A stretch of DNA of 44,212 nucleotides from Clostridiales bacterium. GTDB taxonomy: Bacteria > Bacillota > Clostridia > Monoglobales > WRBX01. A program made the translations under genes and the position numbers. The stretch lies in contig JAISFC010000010.1 of the NCBI GenBank assembly GCA_031263785.1, forward strand, positions 1 to 44,212, in the 5' to 3' direction. Below the pieces are notes generated by a model. That model saw nothing but the letters and a program-made list of their open reading frames with translations, was not told the origin of the DNA and made no database searches. Every line of letters begins with the position of its first letter. Position 1 is the first letter of the stretch. Shown here piece by piece: positions 7,958 to 16,760 of the stretch.

Positions 7958-9781
7958 ATGTGTGGAGTGGTAGGTTATGTTGGCAAGGAGCAGGCGGCGC
8001 CGATTTTGCTCGACGGGCTTGCGAAATTGGAGTATCGGGGGTACGATTCCGCGGGGGTGGCGGTTTTCGGCGATTCCATAAAGGTGCAGAAATGCGAGGG
8101 GCGGCTGAAGGTCCTGCATAAAAAAATAAAGGGCGGCAGCTCTATGAGCGGCACTATGGGCATTGGTCACACGCGTTGGGCGACCCACGGCGAGCCCTCG
8201 GACGCGAACTCCCACCCGCACACCAGCGCGGAGGAAAACGTGGCTGTCGTGCATAACGGAATCATCGAAAACTACCTGGAATTAAAGGATTTCCTGAAGA
8301 ATCACGGCTGCGTTTTTACCTCGGATACGGACACCGAAGTCATTGCCCACCTCATTGACCACTATCACGACCACGACCCGCTCAAAACCCTGATTAAGGT
8401 GATGAATAAGCTGGAAGGGTCGTACGCTCTGGGCATCATGTTCAGCGAGAATCCCGGCGAGCTGTACGCCGTGCGCAAGGATAGCCCGCTGATTGTCGGG
8501 CTTTCAAAGGGTGGCAATTTTATCGCCAGCGACATACCCGCCGTGCTGCCGCACACCCGCGACGTTTATCTGCTCAATGACAAGGAAATTGTGCGCCTCA
8601 CCGCTGATGCTGTGAAAATTTTTAACACGGATGAGGAGCCGATTAAAAAAGACGTCTATCACGTGGAATGGGACGTTTCGAGCGCGGAAAAAGGCGGCTA
8701 TGAGCATTTTATGTTCAAGGAAATTATGGAGCAGCCGAAAGCCGTGCGGGAAACCGTTCGCCCACGCGTCAAGCGCGGCAAGATTGTGCCGGACGAATTC
8801 CAAATGTCGCCTGAAGATGTGAAAAATATTGATAAAATACATATAATCGCCTGTGGCTCCGCCTATCACGCGGGCGTCGTCGGGAAGTATCTAATTGAGA
8901 AAATGGCGCGCATCCCCGTCGAGGTCGACTTGGCGTCCGAATTTCTCTACCGCAGCCCGATGATTACCAACCGCACGTTGATGCTCGTAATCAGCCAGTC
9001 CGGCGAAACTTTGGATACGCTGCGCGCATTGCGTGAGGCAAAACGCCTCGGCGGGCGCGTTCTCTCCGTCGTGAACGTGGTGGGCAGCTCGATTGCGCGC
9101 GAAAGTGACGATATTATCTACACTTGGGCGGGTCCCGAAATTGCCGTGGCGACCACGAAGGCGTACAGCACACAGCTGGCGGTGATTTATCTGCTGGCGG
9201 AGTATTTCGCCGTGCAAAAGGGAATCAAGAACGCCGAACAGACCGCCGCTTTTCTCGACGAGCTGGCTAAAATCCCCGCTAAAATAGAACAAATCATCAA
9301 AAACACAGAGAACATTCAGTTTCTCGCCTCGCAATTTGCGGCGGCAAAGGATGTGTTCTTCCTCGGGCGGGGCATAGATTACGCCGTCGCGCTGGAAGGG
9401 TCGCTAAAATTAAAGGAAATTTCCTACGTCCACTCCGAAGCGTACGCCGCGGGCGAGCTAAAACACGGCACTATTTCGCTTATAGAAAAAGGAACCCCCG
9501 TCGTTGCGCTTGCCACTCAGGACGAGCTTTTTGACAAGATAATGAGCAATATCCGCGAGGTTAAGGCGCGCGGGGCGGTAGTGCTGGCGGTAGTGCCCGA
9601 AAATCAGCCTACAGCCGAACAATTCGCCGACCATGTTCTGTACGTCCCCAAAACCATCCCTGAGCTCACGCCCTCTCTGGCGGTCATTCCTCTGCAACTT
9701 TTCGGCTATTATATGGCGGCAGAACGCGGATGCGACATAGATAAGCCACGGAATCTAGCTAAATCCGTGACCGTTGAGTAA
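7958..9781 (+). CDS. glmS: glutamine--fructose-6-phosphate aminotransferase (isomerizing)
   Basis: 607 aa. It makes glucosamine-6-phosphate from fructose-6-phosphate and glutamine, the first committed step to UDP-GlcNAc. Cys2, which becomes N-terminal, is the glutaminase nucleophile (CGVVGYVG). GHTRWATHG is the glutamine-binding loop. Two SIS domains follow, with SQSGETLDT and SEAYAAGELKHG, and the C-terminus LAKSVTVE is the conserved channel tail. AAAGGAG precedes the ATG. No glmS ribozyme can fit in the 30-bp gap from glmM and none is seen before glmM, so regulation must differ from B. subtilis glmS. The stop codon lies at the edge of a 77-bp repeat. Confidence 0.97.
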   Translation: MCGVVGYVGKEQAAPILLDGLAKLEYRGYDSAGVAVFGDSIKVQKCEGRLKVLHKKIKGGSSMSGTMGIGHTRWATHGEPSDANSHPHTSAEENVAVVHNGIIENYLELKDFLKNHGCVFTSDTDTEVIAHLIDHYHDHDPLKTLIKVMNKLEGSYALGIMFSENPGELYAVRKDSPLIVGLSKGGNFIASDIPAVLPHTRDVYLLNDKEIVRLTADAVKIFNTDEEPIKKDVYHVEWDVSSAEKGGYEHFMFKEIMEQPKAVRETVRPRVKRGKIVPDEFQMSPEDVKNIDKIHIIACGSAYHAGVVGKYLIEKMARIPVEVDLASEFLYRSPMITNRTLMLVISQSGETLDTLRALREAKRLGGRVLSVVNVVGSSIARESDDIIYTWAGPEIAVATTKAYSTQLAVIYLLAEYFAVQKGIKNAEQTAAFLDELAKIPAKIEQIIKNTENIQFLASQFAAAKDVFFLGRGIDYAVALEGSLKLKEISYVHSEAYAAGELKHGTISLIEKGTPVVALATQDELFDKIMSNIREVKARGAVVLAVVPENQPTAEQFADHVLYVPKTIPELTPSLAVIPLQLFGYYMAAERGCDIDKPRNLAKSVTVE

Positions 9782-9851
9782 ACAAAATAAATTATTTAAG
9801 CAATGGGGGACGCATCACACCGAATTCCCCTCGATTTTCTTTTACCAAGCG
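9775..9851. repeat. 77-bp direct repeat, left copy (with weak terminator)
   Basis: Aligns without gaps to 11386-11462 with six mismatches. It begins inside the glmS stop region and carries a GGGGA...TCCCC stem followed by a T-rich tract, probably the glmS terminator. With the right copy it encloses the AAA ATPase gene. Confidence 0.85.
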
Positions 9852-9924
9852 CAAAATAGAGTGGTTATAGATTAAAGTTGCGCAAAACTCGTTCATAAAA
9901 GTGTGGAATTTATTAAATAAGTCG

Positions 9925-9953
9925 TTGACTTTTGTGCTATAATATAGTATAAT
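9925..9953 (+). promoter_or_regulatory. promoter of the AAA/DUF4143 gene
   Basis: TTGACT (9925-9930), 17 bp, TATAAT (9948-9953), about 20 bp before the start codon, with AGAGGTG as ribosome site. The cassette therefore brings its own promoter. Confidence 0.75.
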
Positions 9954-9974
9954 CGAAATAAGAGGTGAACGAGT

Positions 9975-11273
9975 ATGTTTAGAAAAATAACCGCGCAGCT
10001 TGAGGAATGGCGGGAAAGCCCGTATAGGAAACCGTTGATATTACAGGGCGCAAGGCAGGTCGGCAAGACGTATATCGTGTTGGAATTCGCCAGAAACCAT
10101 TATGACAACATCGTTTCGGTAAATTTCGAGCGCGAGCAGGATGCAAAAGCAATCTTTGAGGCGAGCATCGACCCGGAGGAGGTCATTCCGCGCCTTGCTC
10201 AAAACAAAAAGCAGTCGATAACAAAGGGACGCACCTTGCTTTTTCTTGACGAAATTCAAGCGTGTCCATCTGCGCTTACATCACTAAAATATTTCAACGA
10301 GAACGCCAACGATTATCACGTGATAGCTGCGGGAAGTCTGCTCGGCGTGGCGGTTGCGCATGACCAATACTCCTTTCCCGTTGGCAAGGTGAACACAAAA
10401 ACGCTGTGTCCTATGGATTTTGAGGAATTCTTAATCGCGCTCGGCAAGGGGGATTTAGCGCTCAAAATTCGAGAGCGCTTTGAAGATAACGCTCCGATGG
10501 AATCGTGGCTTCACAAGGAGCTTTTGGGACATTATCGTTCATATTTAATTATAGGCGGTATGCCGTCCTGTGTTAATCTGTTTAAAGATACGCGGGACTA
10601 TACCCTTATCCGCGATGCGCAGAACGCGATTTTGACCGATTATCTGAACGACATGAGCAAGTATAACACCGAGAACGAAATCAAAAAAACGCGGCTCACA
10701 TATTCTGCCGTATCAGCGCAGTTGTCGAAGAAGAACACTCGATTTCAATATAAACTGGTTAAAAAAGGCGGCAGGGCAAGCGAGTTTGAGAACGCAATTG
10801 AGTGGTTGGCGCTGTCCGGTATCGTGTCAAGGGTTTACAACGTAGATGCGATAAAAAAGCCTCTTGAAGACTATAAAAACATCGACAGCTTCAAGATTTT
10901 CTTTTCCGATATCGGGCTTTTGAACGCGAATAAAAACATCATCCCGGAAGACATCCTGTACGAATCGCCTGACCTTAACGATTTCAAGGGCGGCATGACC
11001 GAGAACTACGTCTGCCAGCAGCTTGTGACGGGTAGAAAAATCTTATACACATGGCACAGCGAAGGCATCGCAGAGATTGACTTTATCTACCAAGACGCGC
11101 AGGGCAAGCTAATTCTCGTCGAGGTAAAGTCGGCGGACAACACTCAGGCGAAGTCGCTGACCGCCTATGTGAAAAAGCACAAGCCAGCGTACGCAATTAA
11201 GCTTTCCACGAAGAATTTCGGGTTCGTGAACGGGATTAAAACCGTTCCGCTCTATGCGGCGTTCTGTATTTAA
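9975..11273 (+). CDS. AAA family ATPase with DUF4143 C-terminal domain
   Basis: 432 aa. Walker A GARQVGKT (25-32) and Walker B LLFLDEIQ (near 90) belong to the AAA_14 type. The C-terminal half is DUF4143-like (GGMTENYVCQQL) and ends in a PD-(D/E)XK-like nuclease pattern (EIDFIYQ, then LILVEVKS). The cellular role of these proteins is unresolved. They are common, patchily distributed and often near toxin-antitoxin or defence genes. The gene has its own promoter and terminator and is enclosed by 77-bp direct repeats, as if inserted as a cassette between glmS and the convergent gene. Confidence 0.85.
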   Translation: MFRKITAQLEEWRESPYRKPLILQGARQVGKTYIVLEFARNHYDNIVSVNFEREQDAKAIFEASIDPEEVIPRLAQNKKQSITKGRTLLFLDEIQACPSALTSLKYFNENANDYHVIAAGSLLGVAVAHDQYSFPVGKVNTKTLCPMDFEEFLIALGKGDLALKIRERFEDNAPMESWLHKELLGHYRSYLIIGGMPSCVNLFKDTRDYTLIRDAQNAILTDYLNDMSKYNTENEIKKTRLTYSAVSAQLSKKNTRFQYKLVKKGGRASEFENAIEWLALSGIVSRVYNVDAIKKPLEDYKNIDSFKIFFSDIGLLNANKNIIPEDILYESPDLNDFKGGMTENYVCQQLVTGRKILYTWHSEGIAEIDFIYQDAQGKLILVEVKSADNTQAKSLTAYVKKHKPAYAIKLSTKNFGFVNGIKTVPLYAAFCI

Positions 11274-11298
11274 CAAAATAACAAAACTGTATTCAATG

Positions 11299-11328
11299 GG
11301 AAGTCCGGCAAAGGCTTCCTGCTTTTTT
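11299..11328 (+). terminator. intrinsic terminator after the AAA/DUF4143 gene
   Basis: Stem GGAAG(T)CC with GGCTTCC, loop about 6 nt, followed by TGCTTTTTTT. It lies 25 bp past the stop codon. Confidence 0.75.
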
Positions 11329-11385
11329 TATCGAAAAGTTAGGGCATGAGAAAAGATTTTTGAGAGAGCAACATTAAAATTCCAA

Positions 11386-11462
11386 TGAGTAAATAAAATA
11401 AATTATTTAAGCAATGGGGAACGCACCACACCGAATTCCCCCTAATTTTCTTTTACCAAGCG
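11386..11462. repeat. 77-bp direct repeat, right copy (with weak terminator)
   Basis: Matches 9775-9851 at 71 of 77 positions. It contains GGGGAA...TTCCCC followed by a T-rich stretch. Its last 10 bp encode the final codons and stop of the minus-strand gene at 11453, so this may be the original location and the left copy a duplicate, or the reverse. Confidence 0.85.
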
Positions 11463-12508
11463 TACCCTCCATATAGTACCGGCTTAAATTCATTTGCTTT
11501 ATATTCGTAAGCAAAAGCTTCCGGTATATCCCATGTAATGCCCGAAACTATTACTTCGCAGATTCCGTCATTGTTCAAATCATATATTCCCAAAATATCG
11601 TAAATGCAATAGGATTCAGATGCTGATTCTTCTTCACCTGTTGGAATTACATGTGTAAAAAGCTCCTTAACATCTTTAAAATCATCTTTTACCATACAAA
11701 TTATGGAATAAGCGCCGCCGTACTTCCGCGCTAATGTTTCTTCCGAAAACATTTCATATGCACGGCTGGCATTGGCCGCTATAAAATGCTCTACAGCGCC
11801 GTCATTATCAATATCCGCGCTAATTATTTTATCTATTTTTACCTCTGTGCCATTCACTCCTTTTTCTCTTAACAATTTTTTAACAACATCATAATACTTT
11901 GAATACTCTCCCGTATTCGTAATATTTTCCTTAACAATCGCTCCGTTTTTGGGCAAGGGATTATAATCTCCCGTGATAAATAAATATTTTTTGTAGTCTT
12001 CGCTTTCAAGCTTGTCGCCATGAACAAATTTCGGAAGATGTAAGTACCCATTACCATAAACGCTGTCAGGGAAATAACTAGTTAGATTTTCCGCTACCAT
12101 ATGATTTTGGTCAAAAGCAAAAAACCTCATATCATTTTTCCGATTCTCAACGTCATTCTCACTATTTTTTTGATTTTCGTCGTAATTCTCATCATTGTTT
12201 TTATTTTTATCAAGACTTTCAAGCCACGCATCCGTTTGTTCCGTTCGTTCCAAATTCAATTCTTCATTGCCCATATACGAATGCCACACGCCATCTTTAT
12301 ATGTACCTAAATAATATCCTCCGGCGCTAATCCAATTTTCAAATGCTTTTTCTTGCTTTATAGCATCTAATTCACTTAAAATTTCTTCTTTCTCTAAATT
12401 TAACGCCGCCATGTTTGAATTAAGTTTGTGGTTAATTAATACCATTGCAACAACAACTATCACTAACAAGCCGGTTAGTATAATCAGCATATTAACCCTT
12501 TTTTTCAT
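11453..12508 (-). CDS. membrane-anchored protein with EF-hand/FG-GAP-like repeats
   Basis: 351 aa from the ATG at 12508; the adjacent ATG at 12511 is equally possible, and both follow GGAGG. Residues 1-25 form a single transmembrane anchor and 30-60 a short coiled coil. An Asn/Asp/Glu/Lys-rich linker follows (about 90-125). The C-terminal domain has two calcium-loop-like motifs, ADIDNDGAVEHF and YDLNNDGICEVI, of the type found in FG-GAP/VCBS or EF-hand-like proteins. I infer an extracytoplasmic sensor or binding protein, specific function unknown. It begins 26 nt after the upstream methyltransferase gene and converges on the ATPase gene. Its stop codon lies in the right 77-bp repeat. Confidence 0.75.
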   Translation of the reverse strand: MKKRVNMLIILTGLLVIVVVAMVLINHKLNSNMAALNLEKEEILSELDAIKQEKAFENWISAGGYYLGTYKDGVWHSYMGNEELNLERTEQTDAWLESLDKNKNNDENYDENQKNSENDVENRKNDMRFFAFDQNHMVAENLTSYFPDSVYGNGYLHLPKFVHGDKLESEDYKKYLFITGDYNPLPKNGAIVKENITNTGEYSKYYDVVKKLLREKGVNGTEVKIDKIISADIDNDGAVEHFIAANASRAYEMFSEETLARKYGGAYSIICMVKDDFKDVKELFTHVIPTGEEESASESYCIYDILGIYDLNNDGICEVIVSGITWDIPEAFAYEYKANEFKPVLYGGYAW

Positions 12509-12534
12509 CATTAATTCCTCCGATTCTTTTAAGG

Positions 12535-13443
12535 CTAAAAGCACAGCCGCACTGAATTCCCCGCGGGGATGGCGATTTTACGCGCTGTGACGGGCAAAGC
12601 AAGCTCGTCCGCCTCGCAATTTTTGTTCATAATCAGCTCCATAATCGCCTTAAGCGTTCCCGCCGACATGCCCGTGGTATACGAATTTAAAAGCATAAAA
12701 AGCGGGCTTTCCGTCAGCGTTTGCTTGCATAATTCCAACAGCTTGCACAGCTCGTCCTCAATTTTCCATATTTCTCCGTTGGGTCCGCGTCCATACGACG
12801 GCGGGTCCAGAATTATCGCGTCATATAGGCTATTTCTCCTTATTTCGCGCGCCACAAACTTGGCGCAGTCATCCACTATGTATCTAATCGGACGGCTTCC
12901 CGCCCCGTTTAACGCCGCGTTTTCCTTCGCCATCTGCACTATTCCGCGCGACGCGTCCACATGGCACACTTCCACTTGGGGAAAGACCTCCCCCTGTGGC
13001 ATCGCGTCCCCGTCCGACAAATCCGTGCGCCCCGCCAGCGACGCCGCGATTGTTGCTCCGCCCGTGTAGGCAAAAAGGTTCAAAACACGCACCTTTTTCC
13101 GCCCGCTCCCCTTTATCCGCTCGGCGATAAACTCCCAATTGACCGCTTGCTCCGGGAAAATCCCCATGTGTTTAAACCCCATGGGCTTAACCCAAAACTT
13201 CAAATCACCATACGAAACCGCCCATTTTTCCGGCAATTTCTTGTTAAAACTCCACTCGCCGCCGCCTTTGTCGCTCCGCGTGTACACCGCCGCCGCTGCC
13301 TCCCAACGCGGGTCCGCTTGCGGCAAATCCCAAACAGCGGTCGGGTCCGGACGAATGAAAATCTCGCTCCCCCACCGCTCCAGCCGCCGTCCACACGTCG
13401 CGTCAATCAGCTCATATTCCCGCCATTTGTCCGAAATCCTCAT
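12535..13443 (-). CDS. class I SAM-dependent methyltransferase (RlmI/RlmK-like)
   Basis: 302 aa. The SAM-binding motif I is VLNLFAYTGGATIAASLAG (near residue 120), the acidic motif II is CHVDASRG, and the catalytic motif DPPSYGRGPNGEIW is near 220. This matches the COG1092-type rRNA cytosine methyltransferase family. The N-terminus lacks an obvious PUA domain, as in the short Firmicute forms. Its ATG is 2 nt after the topA stop, so the two are translationally linked. The modified base cannot be determined from sequence. Confidence 0.85.
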   Translation of the reverse strand: MRISDKWREYELIDATCGRRLERWGSEIFIRPDPTAVWDLPQADPRWEAAAAVYTRSDKGGGEWSFNKKLPEKWAVSYGDLKFWVKPMGFKHMGIFPEQAVNWEFIAERIKGSGRKKVRVLNLFAYTGGATIAASLAGRTDLSDGDAMPQGEVFPQVEVCHVDASRGIVQMAKENAALNGAGSRPIRYIVDDCAKFVAREIRRNSLYDAIILDPPSYGRGPNGEIWKIEDELCKLLELCKQTLTESPLFMLLNSYTTGMSAGTLKAIMELIMNKNCEADELALPVTARKIAIPAGNSVRLCF

Positions 13444-13445
13444 AC

Positions 13446-15560
13446 TTATCCCTTTTTACCTTTTCGCGCGGTTTTCTTGCACTCCTTGTTGCTGCACACT
13501 ATCCGCTCCTGCCCCTTAAACCGCTTTTTCACCATAACCGCCCCGCATTTTTCGCACTTTTTGTCGGTCGGCATGTCCCACGACATAAACTCACAACCGT
13601 TGCCGTTGCGCTCACAGCCGTAATAAACCTTGCCGCGCTTGCTCTTTTTGATGAGCACCTTCGCGCCGCACACGGGGCAATTTACGCCCGCCTCCACCAC
13701 AATCGCCTTGGTATTGCGACACTCCGGGAAGCCCGGGCACGCCAAAAACCGCCCATATCTCCCTATTTTATACACCATCATCCGCCCGCACTTTTCGCAC
13801 GGGATGTCGCTGACCTCGTCCTTCAGCTCCACCTGCCCTATTTCCGCCTCCGCCTTGTCCAGCGCAACGGAAAAATCGGGGTAAAAATCCCTCAACACGT
13901 CCACCCAATCGCGCTTGCCGTCCTCCACGCTATCCAGCTGCTCTTCTATGCTCGCCGTGAACTTCATATTGACGATTTTATCAAAATATTCCGCAAGCAG
14001 CCCCGCGACTATGGTCCCCAATTCCGTCGGAAAAAGCGTCTTCCCCTTGCGATTCACATACCCGCGCGAAATAATCGTGCTAATCGTCGGCGCATACGTG
14101 CTCGGTCTGCCAATCCCCTCTTCCTCCATCGCCTTTATAAGCGTCGCTTCCGTGTAATTGGGCGGAGGCGCGGTGAAATGCTGCTCGGGCACAAGCTTGC
14201 TAAGGTTCAGCCGCTGCCCTTCCGCCAAATCAGGCAGCTGCTTCGCCTTTTCCTCTTCCTCGTCCCTGCCCTCAATGTACAGCTTCATAAATCCCGCGAA
14301 CTTTATTTTCATGCCGCTCGCTCTGAAAATATAGTCGTTTGCCGTGATTTCTACGGATATCGTATCCAGCACCGCGCTCTCCATCTGGCTTGCCACAAAG
14401 CGGTCCCAAATCAATTTATAAAGCTTATAAAGTGGCGCGTCCATCGAGTTTTTCGCCAATTCCGGCGTGATTTCGACATACGTCGGACGGACCGCCTCGT
14501 GTGCGTCCTGCGCGTTCTTTTTTGAGCGATAAAAACGCGGCGAACCCGGCAAAAATTTATCGCCGTACTCATTTTTTATGAACCCGCGCACCGCCCCCAA
14601 CGCCTCGTTGGAAATGCGCAGAGAATCGGTACGCATGTAGGTAATCAGCCCGACTACGCCACGCCCCGGGATATTCACGCCCTCGTACAGCTGCTGCGCC
14701 AGCGACATTGTGCGCTTAGAGTTGAAATTGAGCTTGCGCGACGCCTCCTGCTGCAGCGTACTCGTGATAAACGGCGGCGCGGGATTCCGCTTCTTTTCCG
14801 CCCTTTTGACCGACTTCACCACATAGTCCGCGCCCTTCAGCTCGGCGAGAATCCCGTCCGTCTGGCGCTTGTCCTCCAGCGCGATTTTCTTCTCCTTGCC
14901 GTGGAAACGCGCGCTGAACTTCTCCTTAAACAGCGCGTCAATCGTCCAATACTCCTGCGGCTCAAACGCGTCAATTTCGCGCTGACGCCGAACAATCATG
15001 TCCGTCGCAACCGACTGGACACGCCCCGCGGAAAGCCCCTTCTTAACCTTGCGCCACAAAATAGGGCTTATCTTATACCCCACCACGCGGTCGAGAACAC
15101 GCCGCGCCTGCTGCGCATCCACAAGATTTTTGTCAATATCACGCGCGTTTTTTATCGAATCCTTGACCGCCGTCTTGGTAATCTCGTTAAAAGCAATGCG
15201 CGCCGTCTTGCTCTCGTCAACGTTCAACACCTTCGAGAGATGCCACGAAATCGCCTCGCCCTCGCGGTCAGGGTCAGTCGCGAGATACACTTTCTGCGCG
15301 ACTTTCGCCTGCTTTTTCAGCTTGGCAAGTAGCTCGCCCTTCCCGCGCACGGTGATATATCGCGGCTCAAAATCATGCTCAATATCAACGCCCAGCTGGC
15401 TTTTCGGCAAGTCGCGCAAATGCCCCATACATGCCTCAACTTTATAATTTGAACCCAAATATTTAGCGATTGTCCGCGCCTTTGACGGCGACTCCACTAT
15501 CACCAAATATTTTTTTGACGCACTTACTTTCGACGAACCCGCCACCCTTGTATTAGCCAA
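13446..15560 (-). CDS. topA: DNA topoisomerase I
   Basis: 704 aa, type IA topoisomerase, which relaxes negatively supercoiled DNA. The Toprim domain starts VIVESPSKARTIAKYLG (21-37) with TDPDREGEAISWHL (95-108). The catalytic tyrosine is Tyr308 in GLITYMRTDS. Three C-terminal zinc ribbons follow: CEKCGRMMVYKIG...CPGFPEC, CPVCGAKVLI...CERNGNGC and CEKCGAVMVKK...CSNKEC. The start codon is TTG at 15560, with AAAGGGG at a good distance; the nearest ATG would remove part of the N-terminus. dprA lies 93 nt upstream, a common Firmicute arrangement. Confidence 0.97.
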   Translation of the reverse strand: MANTRVAGSSKVSASKKYLVIVESPSKARTIAKYLGSNYKVEACMGHLRDLPKSQLGVDIEHDFEPRYITVRGKGELLAKLKKQAKVAQKVYLATDPDREGEAISWHLSKVLNVDESKTARIAFNEITKTAVKDSIKNARDIDKNLVDAQQARRVLDRVVGYKISPILWRKVKKGLSAGRVQSVATDMIVRRQREIDAFEPQEYWTIDALFKEKFSARFHGKEKKIALEDKRQTDGILAELKGADYVVKSVKRAEKKRNPAPPFITSTLQQEASRKLNFNSKRTMSLAQQLYEGVNIPGRGVVGLITYMRTDSLRISNEALGAVRGFIKNEYGDKFLPGSPRFYRSKKNAQDAHEAVRPTYVEITPELAKNSMDAPLYKLYKLIWDRFVASQMESAVLDTISVEITANDYIFRASGMKIKFAGFMKLYIEGRDEEEEKAKQLPDLAEGQRLNLSKLVPEQHFTAPPPNYTEATLIKAMEEEGIGRPSTYAPTISTIISRGYVNRKGKTLFPTELGTIVAGLLAEYFDKIVNMKFTASIEEQLDSVEDGKRDWVDVLRDFYPDFSVALDKAEAEIGQVELKDEVSDIPCEKCGRMMVYKIGRYGRFLACPGFPECRNTKAIVVEAGVNCPVCGAKVLIKKSKRGKVYYGCERNGNGCEFMSWDMPTDKKCEKCGAVMVKKRFKGQERIVCSNKECKKTARKGKKG

Positions 15561-15653
15561 ATAAAAACCCCTTTATTTTTCTATGCGCCGCGGAAGCCGG
15601 ACGCCAACGCGCCGGACGCACCTATTCAAGCCAATTTCGCCCTCGCTGTGATG

Positions 15654-16760
15654 CTAGCTCGTTTTGATGTAGTTCTTCCCGGACACCTTCCTTATTTTAC
15701 CCCAAATTTCTAAGATTGTCAACAGTGCATTTATCTCCTGCGCGCTCAGCCCTGTCAAATTCACCAAATCATCGGTGTTTTTAGGCTCGTTTTTGTCCAG
15801 CGCCGCCACTATCTTTTTCTGGTCCGGCGAAAGCTCACGCCCCTTGACGGCTTTGTGCACCTCCAAATCACCGCTGCTCTCCTTCGCGTCAATGCCTATG
15901 TCACGCAGCAGGTCCTCCGCGCACGTCATCATCCGCGCGCCCTTTTGGAGCATTTCAATGTTCCCGCTCCCCCGCTCGTTGTCGAGGTTCGTGGGCAGAG
16001 TATACACCACGCGCCCTTGCTTCCACGCCAAATCAGCGGTTATCCTGCTCCCGCTCGACTTTGTGCATTCCACCACAACCGTCCCCAGCGACATACCGCA
16101 TATAAGCCGATTTCGGGCGGGAAAAAGCATCGACAGCGGCTTCGTCCCCGGCGGATGTTCGGAAACCACCGCCCCGCTCTTCTCAATCATTTGCTTGAGC
16201 TTGCCGTTTTCGGGCGGGTACAGCACATCCACGCCGCAGCCAAGCACCGCTATCGTTCGCCCGCTCGCCATAATCGCGCCCTTGTGCGCTATGCTATCAA
16301 TCCCGCGCGCCATGCCGCTGACAATCACACAGCCGTTCTCCGCAAGCCTGTAGGCTATCTTTTCCGCGTATCTCTCGCCATAATGGGAAAAATTCCGCGC
16401 TCCTACCATCGCAATGGGATAGATTAGCTGGCGGAGGTTGCCCACGTAATACAAAAGCGTGGGCGCATCGGGGAGGTCGCGCAAAAGAGGCGGATAATCG
16501 CAGTCTTCGTACTGCAACAGCCCAATCTCCTTCTCTTCGCACTCGGCGAAGATTTTTTTGGCAAGGTCAAGGTCCTTGTCCGATAGCAAATCGACCATTT
16601 TCGGCGCGATTTCACTTGCCGCCAGCTCCTGAGGCGTCGCCTCGAAAACCTTCTTCGCGCTACCGAAAACACGCAACGCATTGCACCTCTCACAGGCGTT
16701 CGCGCGCGCCACCGATGAGAGCCACACATCATAAATTAATTGTTCGTCTAACTTTTTCAT
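15654..16760 (-). CDS. dprA: DNA-processing protein DprA (Smf)
   Basis: 368 aa. DprA protects incoming single-stranded DNA and loads RecA during natural transformation. The N-terminal SAM-like region covers residues 1-75. The Rossmann-like core has MVGARNFSHYGE, SGMARGIDSIAHKGA, VLGCGVDVLYPPEN, FPARNRLICGMS and SSGSRITADLAWKQGR. A C-terminal winged-helix segment (DDLVNLTGLSAQEINALL) follows. The ATG at 16760 follows AGGGGTGATA and overlaps the upstream methyltransferase gene by 32 nt, indicating coupling. The gene looks intact. Confidence 0.95.
   Translation of the reverse strand: MKKLDEQLIYDVWLSSVARANACERCNALRVFGSAKKVFEATPQELAASEIAPKMVDLLSDKDLDLAKKIFAECEEKEIGLLQYEDCDYPPLLRDLPDAPTLLYYVGNLRQLIYPIAMVGARNFSHYGERYAEKIAYRLAENGCVIVSGMARGIDSIAHKGAIMASGRTIAVLGCGVDVLYPPENGKLKQMIEKSGAVVSEHPPGTKPLSMLFPARNRLICGMSLGTVVVECTKSSGSRITADLAWKQGRVVYTLPTNLDNERGSGNIEMLQKGARMMTCAEDLLRDIGIDAKESSGDLEVHKAVKGRELSPDQKKIVAALDKNEPKNTDDLVNLTGLSAQEINALLTILEIWGKIRKVSGKNYIKTS

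Noticed and set aside
13446-15560. Plus-strand frames inside topA
   Set aside because: Several 80-150-codon frames are shadows in GC-rich codons of topA; none has a ribosome site or recognisable product.
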